Notes: generated by a model from the letters alone, not told the origin. A stretch of 64,000 bases of DNA from Acetomicrobium hydrogeniformans ATCC BAA-1850 (GCF_000160455.2 NZ_ACJX03000001.1:1188001-1252000), one strand, 5' to 3'; shown: positions 25,069 to 33,895, counted from the first letter of the stretch. Made by a program: numbers and translations.

Positions 25069-25109
25069 TCCCCCTTTTCGTAAGTTTTTCGCTTTTATGT
25101 TAAGGGGGA
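25069..25109 (-). promoter_or_regulatory. Hairpin sequestering the pdxS ribosome-binding site
   Basis: Reading on the minus strand, TCCCCCTT (complement of 25102-25109) pairs perfectly with AAGGGGGA (complement of 25069-25076), the pdxS ribosome-binding site, across a 25-nt AT-rich loop. It could limit translation initiation. Confidence 0.45.
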
Positions 25110-25304
25110 GCTATATCTTTGGTTAGTGCCAAATCATGAGAGTTTATATCCTTTTTTGGACCCTACCAGAAACGTTTGCAGAGTCGTGTTTTTTGGAATG
25201 ATCGATGTCGCATAATGAACTTATAATAATATGTAAGTGGTTATAGCGATTTTTTTCCGTTGTTCCATAAACTTTTTTATGAAAATATGTTATATTTGTA
25301 AAAG

Positions 25305-25386
25305 CCAGGGGGCGCTCATGTGCGTGAGCTGAGAGAGAACCCCTAGAACCTGATCCAGGTAATGCTGGCGGAGGGAATGGCGGACA
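25305..25386 (+). ncRNA. TPP (THI-box) riboswitch upstream of thiC
   Basis: The blocks GAGCTGAGAGAG, CCCCTAGAACCTGATCCAGGTAATGCTGGCGGAGGGAA match the THI-box consensus. An extended -10 (TGTTATATT, 25288-25296) just upstream is a likely promoter. thiC starts 62 nt downstream. Confidence 0.95.
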
Positions 25387-25411
25387 AAAGAAGAACTTTT
25401 GTGATGTCCTT

Positions 25412-25445
25412 TCCCTTCCCATAAAAAATAGCGGGAGGGATTTTT
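25412..25445 (+). terminator. TPP riboswitch expression-platform hairpin overlapping thiC ribosome-binding site
   Basis: TCCCTTCCC (25412-25420) pairs with GGGAGGGA (25433-25440), one bulged T, followed by TTTTT. GGGAGGG is also the thiC ribosome-binding site, 7-8 nt before the TTG start. The one hairpin can therefore both end transcription and hide the site. Confidence 0.7.
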
Positions 25446-25447
25446 AA

Positions 25448-26734
25448 TTGAGTACGCAACTTGAAATGGCAATGGCTGGCATCATAAGTGGGGAAATGCG
25501 GAAAGTCGCAGACGATGAAGGCCTTGCGCCAGAAACTATTCGTGATTTGGTGGCACATGGCAAAGTCGTTATTCCCAAGAATGTCAACCACGATATTAGA
25601 AGGATCAAGGGCATAGGGAAAGGTCTTTCCACCAAGGTGAACACCAATTTGGGCACCAGCGACGAATGCTGCGACCTTGAGCTTGAAGGTCGTAAGTTGA
25701 ATGCTGCCCTCGATGCCGGTACGGATTCCATCATGGATCTGTCGACGGGAGGCGACCTTGATTCAGCAAGGGCGTTCTTTTTGGAAAAATCGCCCATAAT
25801 GGTGGGTGCTGTCCCAATTTATGCCGTGGCGAGTGAATTGGCAAGGGAGGACAGACCTCTGGAGGACCTTAGCGTCGAGAGGTTGTTTTCCTCTATTGAA
25901 AAACAGTGTCGTCAAGGTGTCGATTATATAACAGTACATTGCGGAATCAACAGACAGTCGATGGAGTTTTTGCGAGGTGTAGAGCGCATCATGCCCTGCG
26001 TGAGCAGAGGAGGTTCAATCCTGTTGTATTGGATGGAAAAAACGAGACAGGAAAACCCTCTTTACGAATACTTCGATGATTTGCTTCAGATAGCCAAACG
26101 TTATGATGTAGTATTAAGTCTGGGAGACGGATTTAGGCCGGGAGCCATAGCGGATGCCATAGACGAACCCCAATTGGCGGAGCTGATGGTCTTAGCTCAT
26201 TTAGCGAGGAGGGCTAACGATTGGGGAGTGCAAGCCATGATAGAAGGTCCGGGACATGTGCCGATAGAGCACATAAAACCTCATGTAGAGCTTGAAAAAC
26301 GTCTCACTGACGAGGCGCCTTTTTACGTTTTAGGGCCTCTTCCTACCGATATAGCAGCCGGATATGATCACATTTCCGGAGCGATAGGCGGAGCAATAGC
26401 TGCATCGGCGGGAGCCGATTTTCTATGCGACGTGACTCCGGCGGAGCACCTCGGTCTTCCCGATGAAAATGACATATATCTCGGAGTGATCGCCTCGAAA
26501 TTAGCAGCTCACGTTGGTGACCTTGCTAAAGACGTTAAAGGTGCTCGTGACCGGGACAGAAGGATATCGTTGGCGAGACGAAATTTGGATTGGGAATCGA
26601 TGATCGCCGAGGCTTTGGATCCGGAATTGGTCCGAATTAAATCACACCTTGCAAGCGACAGGGAAGCTTGCACCATGTGCGGAAAACTTTGTGCTGTTAA
26701 ATTGAGCAGGCAGGTTTTGCCGTCGAGGGAATAA
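25448..26734 (+). CDS. thiC: Phosphomethylpyrimidine synthase
   Basis: A radical-SAM-like enzyme that converts aminoimidazole ribotide to hydroxymethylpyrimidine phosphate for thiamine. The 428-residue chain shows MDLSTGGDLD, VGAVPIYAV, DYITVHCGIN, SRGGSILLYWM, SLGDGFRPG, MIEGPGHVP, YVLGPLPTDIAAGYDHI and the C-terminal cluster motif CTMCGKLCAVK. It is the short form without the N-terminal extension of E. coli ThiC. TTG at 25448 is chosen from the upstream GGGAGGG. It is under TPP control. Confidence 0.97.
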   Translation: MSTQLEMAMAGIISGEMRKVADDEGLAPETIRDLVAHGKVVIPKNVNHDIRRIKGIGKGLSTKVNTNLGTSDECCDLELEGRKLNAALDAGTDSIMDLSTGGDLDSARAFFLEKSPIMVGAVPIYAVASELAREDRPLEDLSVERLFSSIEKQCRQGVDYITVHCGINRQSMEFLRGVERIMPCVSRGGSILLYWMEKTRQENPLYEYFDDLLQIAKRYDVVLSLGDGFRPGAIADAIDEPQLAELMVLAHLARRANDWGVQAMIEGPGHVPIEHIKPHVELEKRLTDEAPFYVLGPLPTDIAAGYDHISGAIGGAIAASAGADFLCDVTPAEHLGLPDENDIYLGVIASKLAAHVGDLAKDVKGARDRDRRISLARRNLDWESMIAEALDPELVRIKSHLASDREACTMCGKLCAVKLSRQVLPSRE

Positions 26735-26764
26735 AAAAAGGGGCGCTCACGCCCCCTTTTTTAT
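26733..26764. terminator. Bidirectional terminator between thiC and the DJ-1 gene
   Basis: AAAAAAAGGGGCG, loop CTCA, CGCCCCCTTTTTTT. The A-rich and T-rich flanks let it serve both converging genes. Confidence 0.85.
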
Positions 26765-26765
26765 T

Positions 26766-27305
26766 TTAACGACAACAGCCGCTCGGTGAGGCTTTCTCGA
26801 TGATGGCCCTGCAAAACTGGGGAAGGTCGTTAGGTGTTCTGCTGCTTATGAGGTTTCCGTCCACTACTGCTGCCTCATCTACCCAATTCACGCCGGCGTT
26901 CACCATGTCGTCCTTTATCGCTCCGACTGACGTGGCTTTCTTTCCTTTGAGTATTCCGGCCGAAATGGGAACCCAACCGGCATGACAGATGAAAGCCACG
27001 ACTTTGTTGGCTTCATTTAGCTTTCTTACGATATCGAGAGCCTTTTGATATCTCCTGATCTTGTCGGGGGCATATCCGCCCGGTATGACTATGCCGTCGA
27101 AGTCGTCAGGGTTGACTTCCTCGAAAGACACATCGCTTTTACAGGGATAACCGTGTTTGCCCCTGTACAACTTTCCCTTTTCAGGACCCGCAACTACTGC
27201 TTCGGCGCCTTCTTCTATCAATCTGATTTTGGGATACCAAAGCTCCAGATCTTCGTATTCTTCATCTACGAAGAAGAGAAAACGTTTTCCCGTCAGTTCC
27301 GACAT
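26766..27305 (-). CDS. DJ-1/PfpI family protein
   Basis: A 179-residue protein of the PfpI/DJ-1 glutamine-amidotransferase-like fold. DEEYEDLELWYP carries the conserved acidic residue and FICHAGWVP the nucleophile Cys and adjacent His; GIVIPGGYAPDKIRR is the oxyanion loop. Members act as glyoxalases, deglycase-like enzymes or chaperones; the specific activity is not visible here. ATG at 27305 follows GGAGGTGG; a longer frame to 27335 is not favoured. It ends with an unusual CCR. Confidence 0.88.
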   Translation of the reverse strand: MSELTGKRFLFFVDEEYEDLELWYPKIRLIEEGAEAVVAGPEKGKLYRGKHGYPCKSDVSFEEVNPDDFDGIVIPGGYAPDKIRRYQKALDIVRKLNEANKVVAFICHAGWVPISAGILKGKKATSVGAIKDDMVNAGVNWVDEAAVVDGNLISSRTPNDLPQFCRAIIEKASPSGCCR

Positions 27306-27381
27306 ACGTTCCACCTCCTGACAAATGTTTGGCAATACTTATTTTATTTGATCTGCCAAACTTTTGCAAGGCCTGGCGTGT

Positions 27382-27858
27382 CTATAGCATCAATCTTCCT
27401 TCCAATTCACCCCTAAGTTCGTCGTAGCGTTTTTTCACGAAATCCATATGGCCTCTTTCCATTTTCGCCAGGTCATTGAACATTGCCTTGGTCTCTTGGG
27501 AATCCACTTCCTCTACCAGTTTTTCGTAAAATTCTGCTGCTCGCATCTCCGAAAGGTAGGCCGTAGATATTAGCCGCAATAAGGAATAGTAGTCTTTAAA
27601 TTCGTCGGCCTGCACGCGCAGGGCAGGATCAACCGTTACATTTGGATCCGGAGTAAAGGGTTCGCCAAATAACTCCTGATAGTATTTCGATAGCGTCTTT
27701 TTGTGCGTATCTTCCCAGTCGGCAAGTTCCGATATTTCCTTTTTCAAGACCGGTGTCCTGGCATTTTCTGCCCATGTTGTATAGAATTCGTTTGCTTGAA
27801 TCTCAGCGTGAATTGCATAGGCAAGTGCGCTTTTTAAATCGAATTTGCTTTCTGACAT
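27382..27858 (-). CDS. Ferritin-like (rubrerythrin-type) diiron protein
   Basis: A 158-residue four-helix protein. Carboxylate/histidine ligands expected of a diiron site appear as AEIQANEFY, ADWEDTHKKTL, SEMRAAEFYEKL and KMERGHMDFVKKRY. No rubredoxin CxxC domain is present, so it is a short form. In anaerobes such proteins remove peroxide or handle iron. It is 76 nt upstream of the DJ-1 gene on the same strand, which suggests a shared stress function (inference). Confidence 0.8.
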   Translation of the reverse strand: MSESKFDLKSALAYAIHAEIQANEFYTTWAENARTPVLKKEISELADWEDTHKKTLSKYYQELFGEPFTPDPNVTVDPALRVQADEFKDYYSLLRLISTAYLSEMRAAEFYEKLVEEVDSQETKAMFNDLAKMERGHMDFVKKRYDELRGELEGRLML

Positions 27859-27973
27859 TTTCTCCTCGCCTCCCTTAAATTATTTAACATAATTCTAATG
27901 TATTAATCATATCACGTCGCTTTGTATTGTATCAATGGTGTGAGGACGTCTTCGCTACTTTTGATGCATGTGG

Positions 27974-27979
27974 TATAAT
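27974..27979 (+). promoter_or_regulatory. Extended -10 promoter for MATE transporter
   Basis: TGGTATAAT (27971-27979) is an extended -10 with TG one base before TATAAT. No good -35 hexamer is seen. The gene begins 57 nt downstream. Confidence 0.6.
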
Positions 27980-28035
27980 AGGGTTACGGCAATGGGCGAA
28001 TATTGTATGCATTTTAGCACGAAAGGGGGAATTGG

Positions 28036-29442
28036 ATGATCAATGTCGACGAAAAAACAGAACGACTCGGCAAAGAACCTGTAGGCAGACTTCTTTTGGC
28101 ATTTTCGCTTCCGGCAATTGCGGGATTGTTTGCGAATGCTCTCTATAACATAGTTGATAGAATTTTCATAGGGCAAAACGTCGGCGAGACGGGTCTTGCT
28201 GCCGTTACGGTGGCTTTTCCTCTTTTCGAGTTATCCATTGCCCTCTGTCTTTTGGTTTGCGTGGGGGCGGCTTCGATTGCCTCCAGGAGTTTGGGCGCCG
28301 GCAGGAAAAAGAGGGCTGAGCTGACCTTGGGGAATGCCTTTACCCTATCCGTTATTATTGCGATCTTTATCTGTCTTGGCATGGCTTCGTCCCTTGAGTC
28401 GGCTTTGAAACTCTTTGGTGCAAGCGAAGAAATCTTGGGCCCAGCTCGCGATTACATGGTCATCGTGTTGTACGGGATGCCCTTTTTTGTGATTTCCTTT
28501 GTCCTTAACTCATTGATCAGGGCTGAAGGATCGCCCAGGTGGGCAATGGGTACCCTGGTTCTGGGAACGGGGGTCAACATCTTCCTGGACTGGCTTTTTA
28601 TCTGCCACTTAGGTTGGGGAATAAAGGGTGCCGCCTGGGGTACGACAATTTCAGAATTCCTGTCATGCCTGTGGGTTGCAATTTATTATCTTAAATACAG
28701 CGTACTTAAGATTAAATATAGGAATTTAAAACCACGAGCCTCCTTAATGGGTTCTATATTGTCGATAGGGATAACTCCCTGTATAACTTCAATATCCTTT
28801 GCTGTGTTGTTGGTGCTTTTAAATCAAAGAGCGCTGAGACTTGGGGGAGATTTGGCCGTATCCTCCGTAGGTATATTTCTCACGTTGGATACACTATTCT
28901 TTCTGCCGGCCCTCGGCATAAGCGAGGCAGCTCAACCAATAATCGGTTACAATTACGGAGCAGGCTTGTATCAACGCGTTAGAAAGGCCATATTGCTCGC
29001 CCTTGGGGCTTGTCTGTTGGTCTTTTCTCTTTCCTGGTTCTCCACTCAGTTTTTTGCCGGGAGAATCGTTCAAATCTTTTGCAACGATAATTTAACGTTA
29101 ATCCATATGACCTCACGTGCATTGAAGGTTGGCTACATCTTTCTACCGGCTGCTGCCGTATTCGTGGTCACTTCCTATACTCTCCAGTCTTTAGGGAGAG
29201 CTCGTGAGGCGTTGTTCATTCAGCTTGTCCGTCAGCTTGGCATTTGCTACCCGGCCGTATTGATCATGCCGAGTTTTTTGGGCTTGGATGGCATATGGAT
29301 GGCTTTCCCGGCTACCGATCTTGGCGGGTCGATATTGGCCTTTTTTGCTATTAGACGGGAGTTGAAGAAGCTCAGGGAAGAGGAAAAGACAGTTCACCCA
29401 AAGCTTGAAGTCGTTGCAAACAGGTCAGGAGGATGCAGGTGA
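28036..29442 (+). CDS. MATE family efflux transporter
   Basis: A 468-residue inner-membrane protein with about 12 hydrophobic helices in two matching halves. PAIAGLFANALYNIVDRIFIGQNVGETGLAAVTVAFPLF is the typical first-helix region, and EAAQPIIGYNYGAG marks the start of the second half. It exports drugs or metabolites using a Na+ or H+ gradient; the substrate is unknown. ATG at 28036 follows AAAGGGGG. Its end overlaps the convergent ROK gene by 18 nt. Confidence 0.92.
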   Translation: MINVDEKTERLGKEPVGRLLLAFSLPAIAGLFANALYNIVDRIFIGQNVGETGLAAVTVAFPLFELSIALCLLVCVGAASIASRSLGAGRKKRAELTLGNAFTLSVIIAIFICLGMASSLESALKLFGASEEILGPARDYMVIVLYGMPFFVISFVLNSLIRAEGSPRWAMGTLVLGTGVNIFLDWLFICHLGWGIKGAAWGTTISEFLSCLWVAIYYLKYSVLKIKYRNLKPRASLMGSILSIGITPCITSISFAVLLVLLNQRALRLGGDLAVSSVGIFLTLDTLFFLPALGISEAAQPIIGYNYGAGLYQRVRKAILLALGACLLVFSLSWFSTQFFAGRIVQIFCNDNLTLIHMTSRALKVGYIFLPAAAVFVVTSYTLQSLGRAREALFIQLVRQLGICYPAVLIMPSFLGLDGIWMAFPATDLGGSILAFFAIRRELKKLREEEKTVHPKLEVVANRSGGCR

Positions 29443-30321
29443 TTCCTCGCTTACGAGGGAAGCGGCTCCAAATATGGCTGCGTCGTTTCCCAGGGAACTG
29501 ATCTTCAAAGAGAAGGCGCCTTTGTAGAGGGGAACGATATGTTTGTGGACTAAGGGTTCCAAGACGGCAAGGAGTCCCTCTGCTCGGCTGAGCCCCCCTC
29601 CCAAGATGATAGTTTCGGGGTCGAAGAGATGAACCATCGAAGCGATAGCTTTGGCTATTGCCTCTAAAGAGGGGTTTATGATTCGTGCTACCTCCGGCTC
29701 TTTCCTTCGCGCCCAAAGTATCTTCATGTCTTCGGGCAAGTCGTTGCGGCCTGCTTTTCTTTCGATTGCATCGGTGCCTCCGATAGCTTCAAGATGTCCG
29801 AGGCATCCGCATCCGCAACGCTCATCGTCGCCTAAGGCCATGTGTCCTGGTTCTCCTGCGTAGCCGTGAGCTCCCATCAGCAATCTGCCGTTCAAAACTA
29901 TTCCTCCGCCAATTCCCGTCCCCAGAGTTAAAACGATGAAATTGCTAAGTCCCTTGGCAAGCCCGGTCATTTGCTCGCCCAGAGCGTAACAATTGGCGTC
30001 ATTCTCTATTGCAATCCTTCTCTGCAAATTCTTTTCAAACATGGATTTGATGGGAATGCCCTTCCAATTGGGAAAGTTGGGAGAAAGAACGAGGTGCTCC
30101 CGTTGCAGGTCCAAAAAACCGGGAATTCCAATCCCGACGGAGAGCATGTAACCCGGAGGTTCCAGTTTTTCGACGATACGTTGAAGTTGTTCGATAACCC
30201 CTTTAAGGGTTCTTCCCTCGGAGGTTGGTTCTTCCCACCTTCGAAGTATTTTGTCTCCTTCAACCAGTGCAGCCTTTATATAGTGTCCGCCTATATCTAT
30301 TCCTATTGCAAGGTCGCTCAT
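29425..30321 (-). CDS. ROK family sugar kinase (glucokinase-like)
   Basis: A 298-residue kinase. It has the ATP phosphate loop GIDIGGHYIKAAL, IENDANCYALGE with the catalytic Asp, LGTGIGGGIVLNGRL, and GHMALGDDERCGCGCLGHLEAIGG, the ROK signature. The usual zinc set is H plus three Cys (CxCGxxGC); here the last Cys is His, although an extra Cys occurs nearby. ATG at 30321 follows GGAGAG. Glucose is the commonest substrate, but N-acetyl sugars are possible. Confidence 0.88.
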   Translation of the reverse strand: MSDLAIGIDIGGHYIKAALVEGDKILRRWEEPTSEGRTLKGVIEQLQRIVEKLEPPGYMLSVGIGIPGFLDLQREHLVLSPNFPNWKGIPIKSMFEKNLQRRIAIENDANCYALGEQMTGLAKGLSNFIVLTLGTGIGGGIVLNGRLLMGAHGYAGEPGHMALGDDERCGCGCLGHLEAIGGTDAIERKAGRNDLPEDMKILWARRKEPEVARIINPSLEAIAKAIASMVHLFDPETIILGGGLSRAEGLLAVLEPLVHKHIVPLYKGAFSLKISSLGNDAAIFGAASLVSEESPASS

Positions 30322-30360
30322 TTCGTCTCTCCTTCGTGTGGTGAATTCGAGCTTACAAAA

Positions 30361-30450
30361 TGGCGGAGGACGAGGGATTTGAACCCCCGGTGCCTTGCGG
30401 CACAAGTGATTTCAAGTCACCCGCCTTCGACCGCTCGGCCAGTCCTCCGC
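30361..30450 (-). tRNA. tRNA-Ser (anticodon TGA)
   Basis: On the minus strand acceptor GCGGAGG pairs with CCTCCGC. The anticodon loop CTTGAAA gives TGA. A long class II variable arm (TTGTGCCGCAAGGCA) is present. CCA is encoded as the complement of 30361-30363. Confidence 0.95.
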
Positions 30451-30602
30451 ACAAGCCATTATAGCAACTACTACGCAGTTCGTGAAGTCAAGGTGCGAGG
30501 ACTTAATGCCACCAATCGTCTTTATCGATTAAAATAAAACTGGGATTTTCCTAGCTGACCCCAGAGTTTATATAGATGACCTGAAAAAAAGGGGGATATA
30601 TT

Positions 30603-30986
30603 ATGAAAAAACGAAGACAACTATCGATTGCGTTATTTTTATTGGCGATTGTCCCTGTAATTTTGGTTTTTGCGGTTCCTCTATTTTCTGAAGAGAAAAA
30701 CGATTCCTTAGTTTTGGTGGCGTCCTCCTTTAAATACAGCGGGGAAGAAGGTGTTTTTAAATTAAATACGACTATCAAAAACGTCTCATCGAGGGAGATC
30801 GAGGGGCCTGGGCTTATCGTGACCATTTACGGACAGGAGGACAAATTATTGGTACAACGGTCCTTTAAGGCAAGAAGGGTGTCCCTCTTACCCGGAGAGG
30901 AAACGGAGGTGGCAGCTACGATTTACGTCGATACGCCTGTCACTGATTTTAGGTTGACAGTGACGGAAGGTTTGGGAGGAGGTTGA
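30603..30986 (+). CDS. Membrane-anchored exported protein of unknown function
   Basis: A 127-residue protein. KKRRQ is followed by a hydrophobic helix at residues 8-28, then a soluble beta-rich domain (VLVASSFKYSGEEGVFKLNTTIKNVSSREIEGPGLIVTIYG...SLLPGEETEV). The domain resembles FxLYD/DUF-type immunoglobulin-like extracytoplasmic modules. The helix could be an anchor or a signal peptide; no lipobox Cys is present. ATG follows AAAGGGGG. I do not recognise the family with certainty. Confidence 0.6.
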   Translation: MKKRRQLSIALFLLAIVPVILVFAVPLFSEEKNDSLVLVASSFKYSGEEGVFKLNTTIKNVSSREIEGPGLIVTIYGQEDKLLVQRSFKARRVSLLPGEETEVAATIYVDTPVTDFRLTVTEGLGGG

Positions 30987-31044
30987 AGATAAACGAGGAA
31001 CACCGTGCGTGTCCTCAAAGATTTTACAAAAGGAGGGCGAGCGA

Positions 31045-31458
31045 ATGGAGTGGGAAAGGATAATAAAAGAATACGTATGTTCCCCCTGCAAGGTGGCCGT
31101 ATTGGGAGCTACGGTCGAAACGGGAAAGCCTGTCTCCAGAGTGCTGTCTTATTTAAAATCTAGAGAATTTGTGATTTATCCCGTAAACCCGAAATATATG
31201 GGCCTTAAGATCTTCGATCTTGACTTTTACTCTTCGATAAAGGGTATTCCGGAAGCCATCGATATCCTTTTGGTATTCATAGGTCCTAAAAATCAGGGAT
31301 TTTTGTTGGATGAACTGAAGCAGATTGCCTATAAACCGATTATATGGTTCCAACCAGGTGCCCAAAACCCACAGCTTGAGGAAAAATTAAAAGAATTGGG
31401 ATATTATGTTGTAAGTGGTGAGTGCATAATGGCGGTGCATAGCACAAATTGTCGCTAG
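31045..31458 (+). CDS. CoA-binding domain protein (YccU-like)
   Basis: A 137-residue single-domain Rossmann protein: KVAVLGATVETGKPVSRVLSYL, VIYPVNPKYMGLKIFDLDFYSSI, PEAIDILLVFIGP and KPIIWFQPGAQN match the CoA_binding_2 pattern. Biological role is unknown. ATG at 31045 follows AAAGGAGGGCG and is better than the upstream in-frame codon at 31009. Confidence 0.85.
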   Translation: MEWERIIKEYVCSPCKVAVLGATVETGKPVSRVLSYLKSREFVIYPVNPKYMGLKIFDLDFYSSIKGIPEAIDILLVFIGPKNQGFLLDELKQIAYKPIIWFQPGAQNPQLEEKLKELGYYVVSGECIMAVHSTNCR

Positions 31459-31532
31459 TTTGTCCTCCATAGCTTTGCTGTTTGCTGTAAATATTTTTTT
31501 GCAAGCCCATGTGGAATATTTATCGATCTATG

Positions 31533-31541
31533 TGGTATGAT
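31533..31541 (+). promoter_or_regulatory. Extended -10 promoter for thioesterase-iorAB
   Basis: TGGTATGAT has TG one base before the -10 hexamer, much like the element before the MATE gene. The thioesterase ATG is 48 nt downstream. No convincing -35 hexamer is seen. Confidence 0.5.
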
Positions 31542-31589
31542 AGATCTGCTACCCTTTTATTGTGCGTACATTACATTTCAGGCTAGGAG

Positions 31590-32012
31590 ATGGAAACAAT
31601 GTCCTTAAGCGCGTCTCTTACGGTTAGGGTGCCTTACGGCGCGACCGATCAGATGGGAGTAGTATATTACGCCAATTACCTGACGTGGTTCGAAATGGGC
31701 AGGACCGAGTTCTGCAGGGAATTCGGAATGCCATACACAGAGTGGGAAGAAAAGGGAATCTTCATGCCCGTTGTCGAGGTCAGATGCAGATACAAACACC
31801 CTGCTCACTATGACGATCTCATTAGAGTGGAGACCTCTTTGAAAGAAATAAAACCTCACAGCCTTTCCTTTGAATTTAAAATCTATCGTGATAGTGACGA
31901 CAAACTTCTTGCCGAAGGCTTTACCAAACACGGGTTTTGTGACAGACGAGGGAAGTTGGTCAAAAAACCAGAGCCTTTTTACAGCAAGCTCATGGATCTG
32001 TTGAAAGAATAA
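31590..32012 (+). CDS. Acyl-CoA thioesterase, YbgC/4-hydroxybenzoyl-CoA type
   Basis: A 140-residue hotdog-fold protein with VPYGATDQMGVVYYANYLTWFEMGRTEF, including the catalytic Asp of YbgC/4HBT enzymes, then VRCRYKHPAHYDD and a C-terminal helix. It hydrolyses acyl- or aryl-CoA thioesters. It lies 17 nt upstream of iorA, so it is co-transcribed. A role in releasing arylacetates (from arylacetyl-CoA made by IorAB) is inferred from this context. Confidence 0.87.
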   Translation: METMSLSASLTVRVPYGATDQMGVVYYANYLTWFEMGRTEFCREFGMPYTEWEEKGIFMPVVEVRCRYKHPAHYDDLIRVETSLKEIKPHSLSFEFKIYRDSDDKLLAEGFTKHGFCDRRGKLVKKPEPFYSKLMDLLKE

Positions 32013-32029
32013 AATGGCGAGAGAGGTGT

Positions 32030-33895
32030 ATGCGAATGGCAACTGAAAGGGCTGTTCTGCTTGGCAATGAGGCGATTGCCAGGGCTGTTGTTGAAGCGGG
32101 GTGTGAGGTAGCCTGTGCCTATCCCGGCACGCCCTCATCGGAAATTTTGCCGGCAATAGCGAAATTCGCCGATTTGCTCGATACCAAAACGGTTGTGGAA
32201 TGGGGCACGAACGAAAAGGTGGCGTACGAAGTCGCGATTTCCGCCTCCTTTACCGGGAAAAGGTCTTGTGTCGCAATGAAACATGTTGGTCTTAACGTTG
32301 CAGCTGACCCCTTTATGAGCGCTGCTCAGTTTGACATTGAAGGCGGCATGCTGTTGATCGTAGCCGATGATCCCGGGCCCCACAGTTCCCAGACGGAACA
32401 GGACAGCAGATTGTTCGGTCTGTTTGCCAAGGTTCCTGTCTTGGATCCTTCTTCCGCGAGGGAAGCCATGGAAATGGTAAAAGATGGTTTTGAGTTGTCC
32501 GAAAGGCACAAGATACCGGTGATGTTGCGTCCTACGGTGAGAGTCGATCATTGCAGACAGGATGTGGAGCTTAACGATCCCTTAAGGCTGGAAAGGCCGG
32601 CCAAATTCGTAAAGGACGTAAAGCGTTGGGTTTGTCTTCCCGCCCACGTAAAGACGACCCATCCTAAGCTAAACCAAAAGATGGATGCCGTAAGAGAGGA
32701 GTTTACGAAAAACTTCTCGAAGTACAACTTTGAGGTAGCGGCGCAGGAAAAACCCAAACTTGGTATTATTGCGGGAGGAATATCCTTTGCAGTAGTGATG
32801 GATTTGCTGGCAAAGCTGGGCAGAAAGGATATATCGGTGTTGAAGATAGGCACACCCCACCCCCTGCCAGTGGATCTCGTAAACGATTTTATAGCCCGCC
32901 ACGAAAATGTTTTGTTACTTGAGGAGACCTATCCCGTAATAGAACTTCAGATCACTGACCGCAGAAATGTGAAGGGGCGATGGAACGGCTATGTGCCCAG
33001 AGCCGGCGAATTGACACCTGAAGTGGTGGAGGAATTGGTTTGCAAAGCTCTGGGTGAAACTTGCACTCGCGATGCTGATGAGGATTTGAAGAAGGCGATA
33101 GAAGAATTAAAGATAACGCCCAAACCCCCGATGCTATGCCCGGGATGTCCTCATAGGGCGAGCTTTTTCGCCATAAGGAAGGCCTTTCCCGACGGAATAT
33201 ATCCTTCGGATATAGGATGTTACACCTTGGGAGTTAACCAGAAAACTGTCGATACCTCCATATGCATGGGTGCCTCGGTAACGCAGTCATCGGGTTTTTA
33301 TCTGGCCCACAAGGTCGATGGCCAGTTGCGTCCCGTTGTAGCTACCATAGGAGATTCCACTTTCTTTCACATGGGTTTGCCAGGGCTAGTAAACGGGGTT
33401 TACAACAAACATGCCTTTGTATTGGCAATTCTCGATAATCATGTGACGGCCATGACGGGAGGTCAGCCCCATCCAGGTACGGGCCAAAAACTTAGGAAAG
33501 GCGACTCTGGCAGGATAGTGCCCATAGAAAGGGCGGTCAAAGGCTGCGGCGTAGAGTTCGTAAAGAGGGTGGAAGCCTATGATATAGACGAAGGAGTAAA
33601 GGCGCTCAAGGAAGCGTGGGAATATGCAAAGGATCATAAGGAGCCGGCGGTGGTTATCTTCGGCCATCCTTGCATGCTGCTGAGACAAGAACAACCCAAG
33701 GTTCCCGTTCGCGTCGAGGACGAGACGTGTGTAGGTTGCAAGTTCTGTATAAACTTCTTCAATTGTCCCGGCCTGGTTTTCGACGAAAGCTCCAAGAAGG
33801 CCTACGTAGATGAACGCTTTTGCGTCAAATGCGGCGTTTGCGTGAATGTGTGCCCCCATGGGGCTATCCAGGTCATATCGGAGGAGGGAAAGTAA
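32030..33895 (+). CDS. iorA: Indolepyruvate:ferredoxin oxidoreductase, alpha subunit
   Basis: Oxidatively decarboxylates aryl pyruvates from Trp, Phe and Tyr. The 621-residue chain fuses a pyrimidine-binding half (LLGNEAIARAVVEAGCEVACAYPGTPSSEI), a thiamine-diphosphate half (LCPGCPHRASFFAIR, IGDSTFFHMGLPGLVNG...LDNHVTAMTGGQPHPG) and a C-terminal ferredoxin domain (CVGCKFCINFFNCPGLVF, CVKCGVCVNVCPHGAI). ATG at 32030 is used; an in-frame ATG two codons later is possible. The stop overlaps iorB as TAATG. Confidence 0.95.
   Translation: MRMATERAVLLGNEAIARAVVEAGCEVACAYPGTPSSEILPAIAKFADLLDTKTVVEWGTNEKVAYEVAISASFTGKRSCVAMKHVGLNVAADPFMSAAQFDIEGGMLLIVADDPGPHSSQTEQDSRLFGLFAKVPVLDPSSAREAMEMVKDGFELSERHKIPVMLRPTVRVDHCRQDVELNDPLRLERPAKFVKDVKRWVCLPAHVKTTHPKLNQKMDAVREEFTKNFSKYNFEVAAQEKPKLGIIAGGISFAVVMDLLAKLGRKDISVLKIGTPHPLPVDLVNDFIARHENVLLLEETYPVIELQITDRRNVKGRWNGYVPRAGELTPEVVEELVCKALGETCTRDADEDLKKAIEELKITPKPPMLCPGCPHRASFFAIRKAFPDGIYPSDIGCYTLGVNQKTVDTSICMGASVTQSSGFYLAHKVDGQLRPVVATIGDSTFFHMGLPGLVNGVYNKHAFVLAILDNHVTAMTGGQPHPGTGQKLRKGDSGRIVPIERAVKGCGVEFVKRVEAYDIDEGVKALKEAWEYAKDHKEPAVVIFGHPCMLLRQEQPKVPVRVEDETCVGCKFCINFFNCPGLVFDESSKKAYVDERFCVKCGVCVNVCPHGAIQVISEEGK

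Noticed and set aside
26766-27305. PdxT glutaminase partner for PdxS
   Set aside because: The Cys motif is ICHAGW and the fold signature is DJ-1/PfpI, not the PdxT GGEST/CAG pattern.
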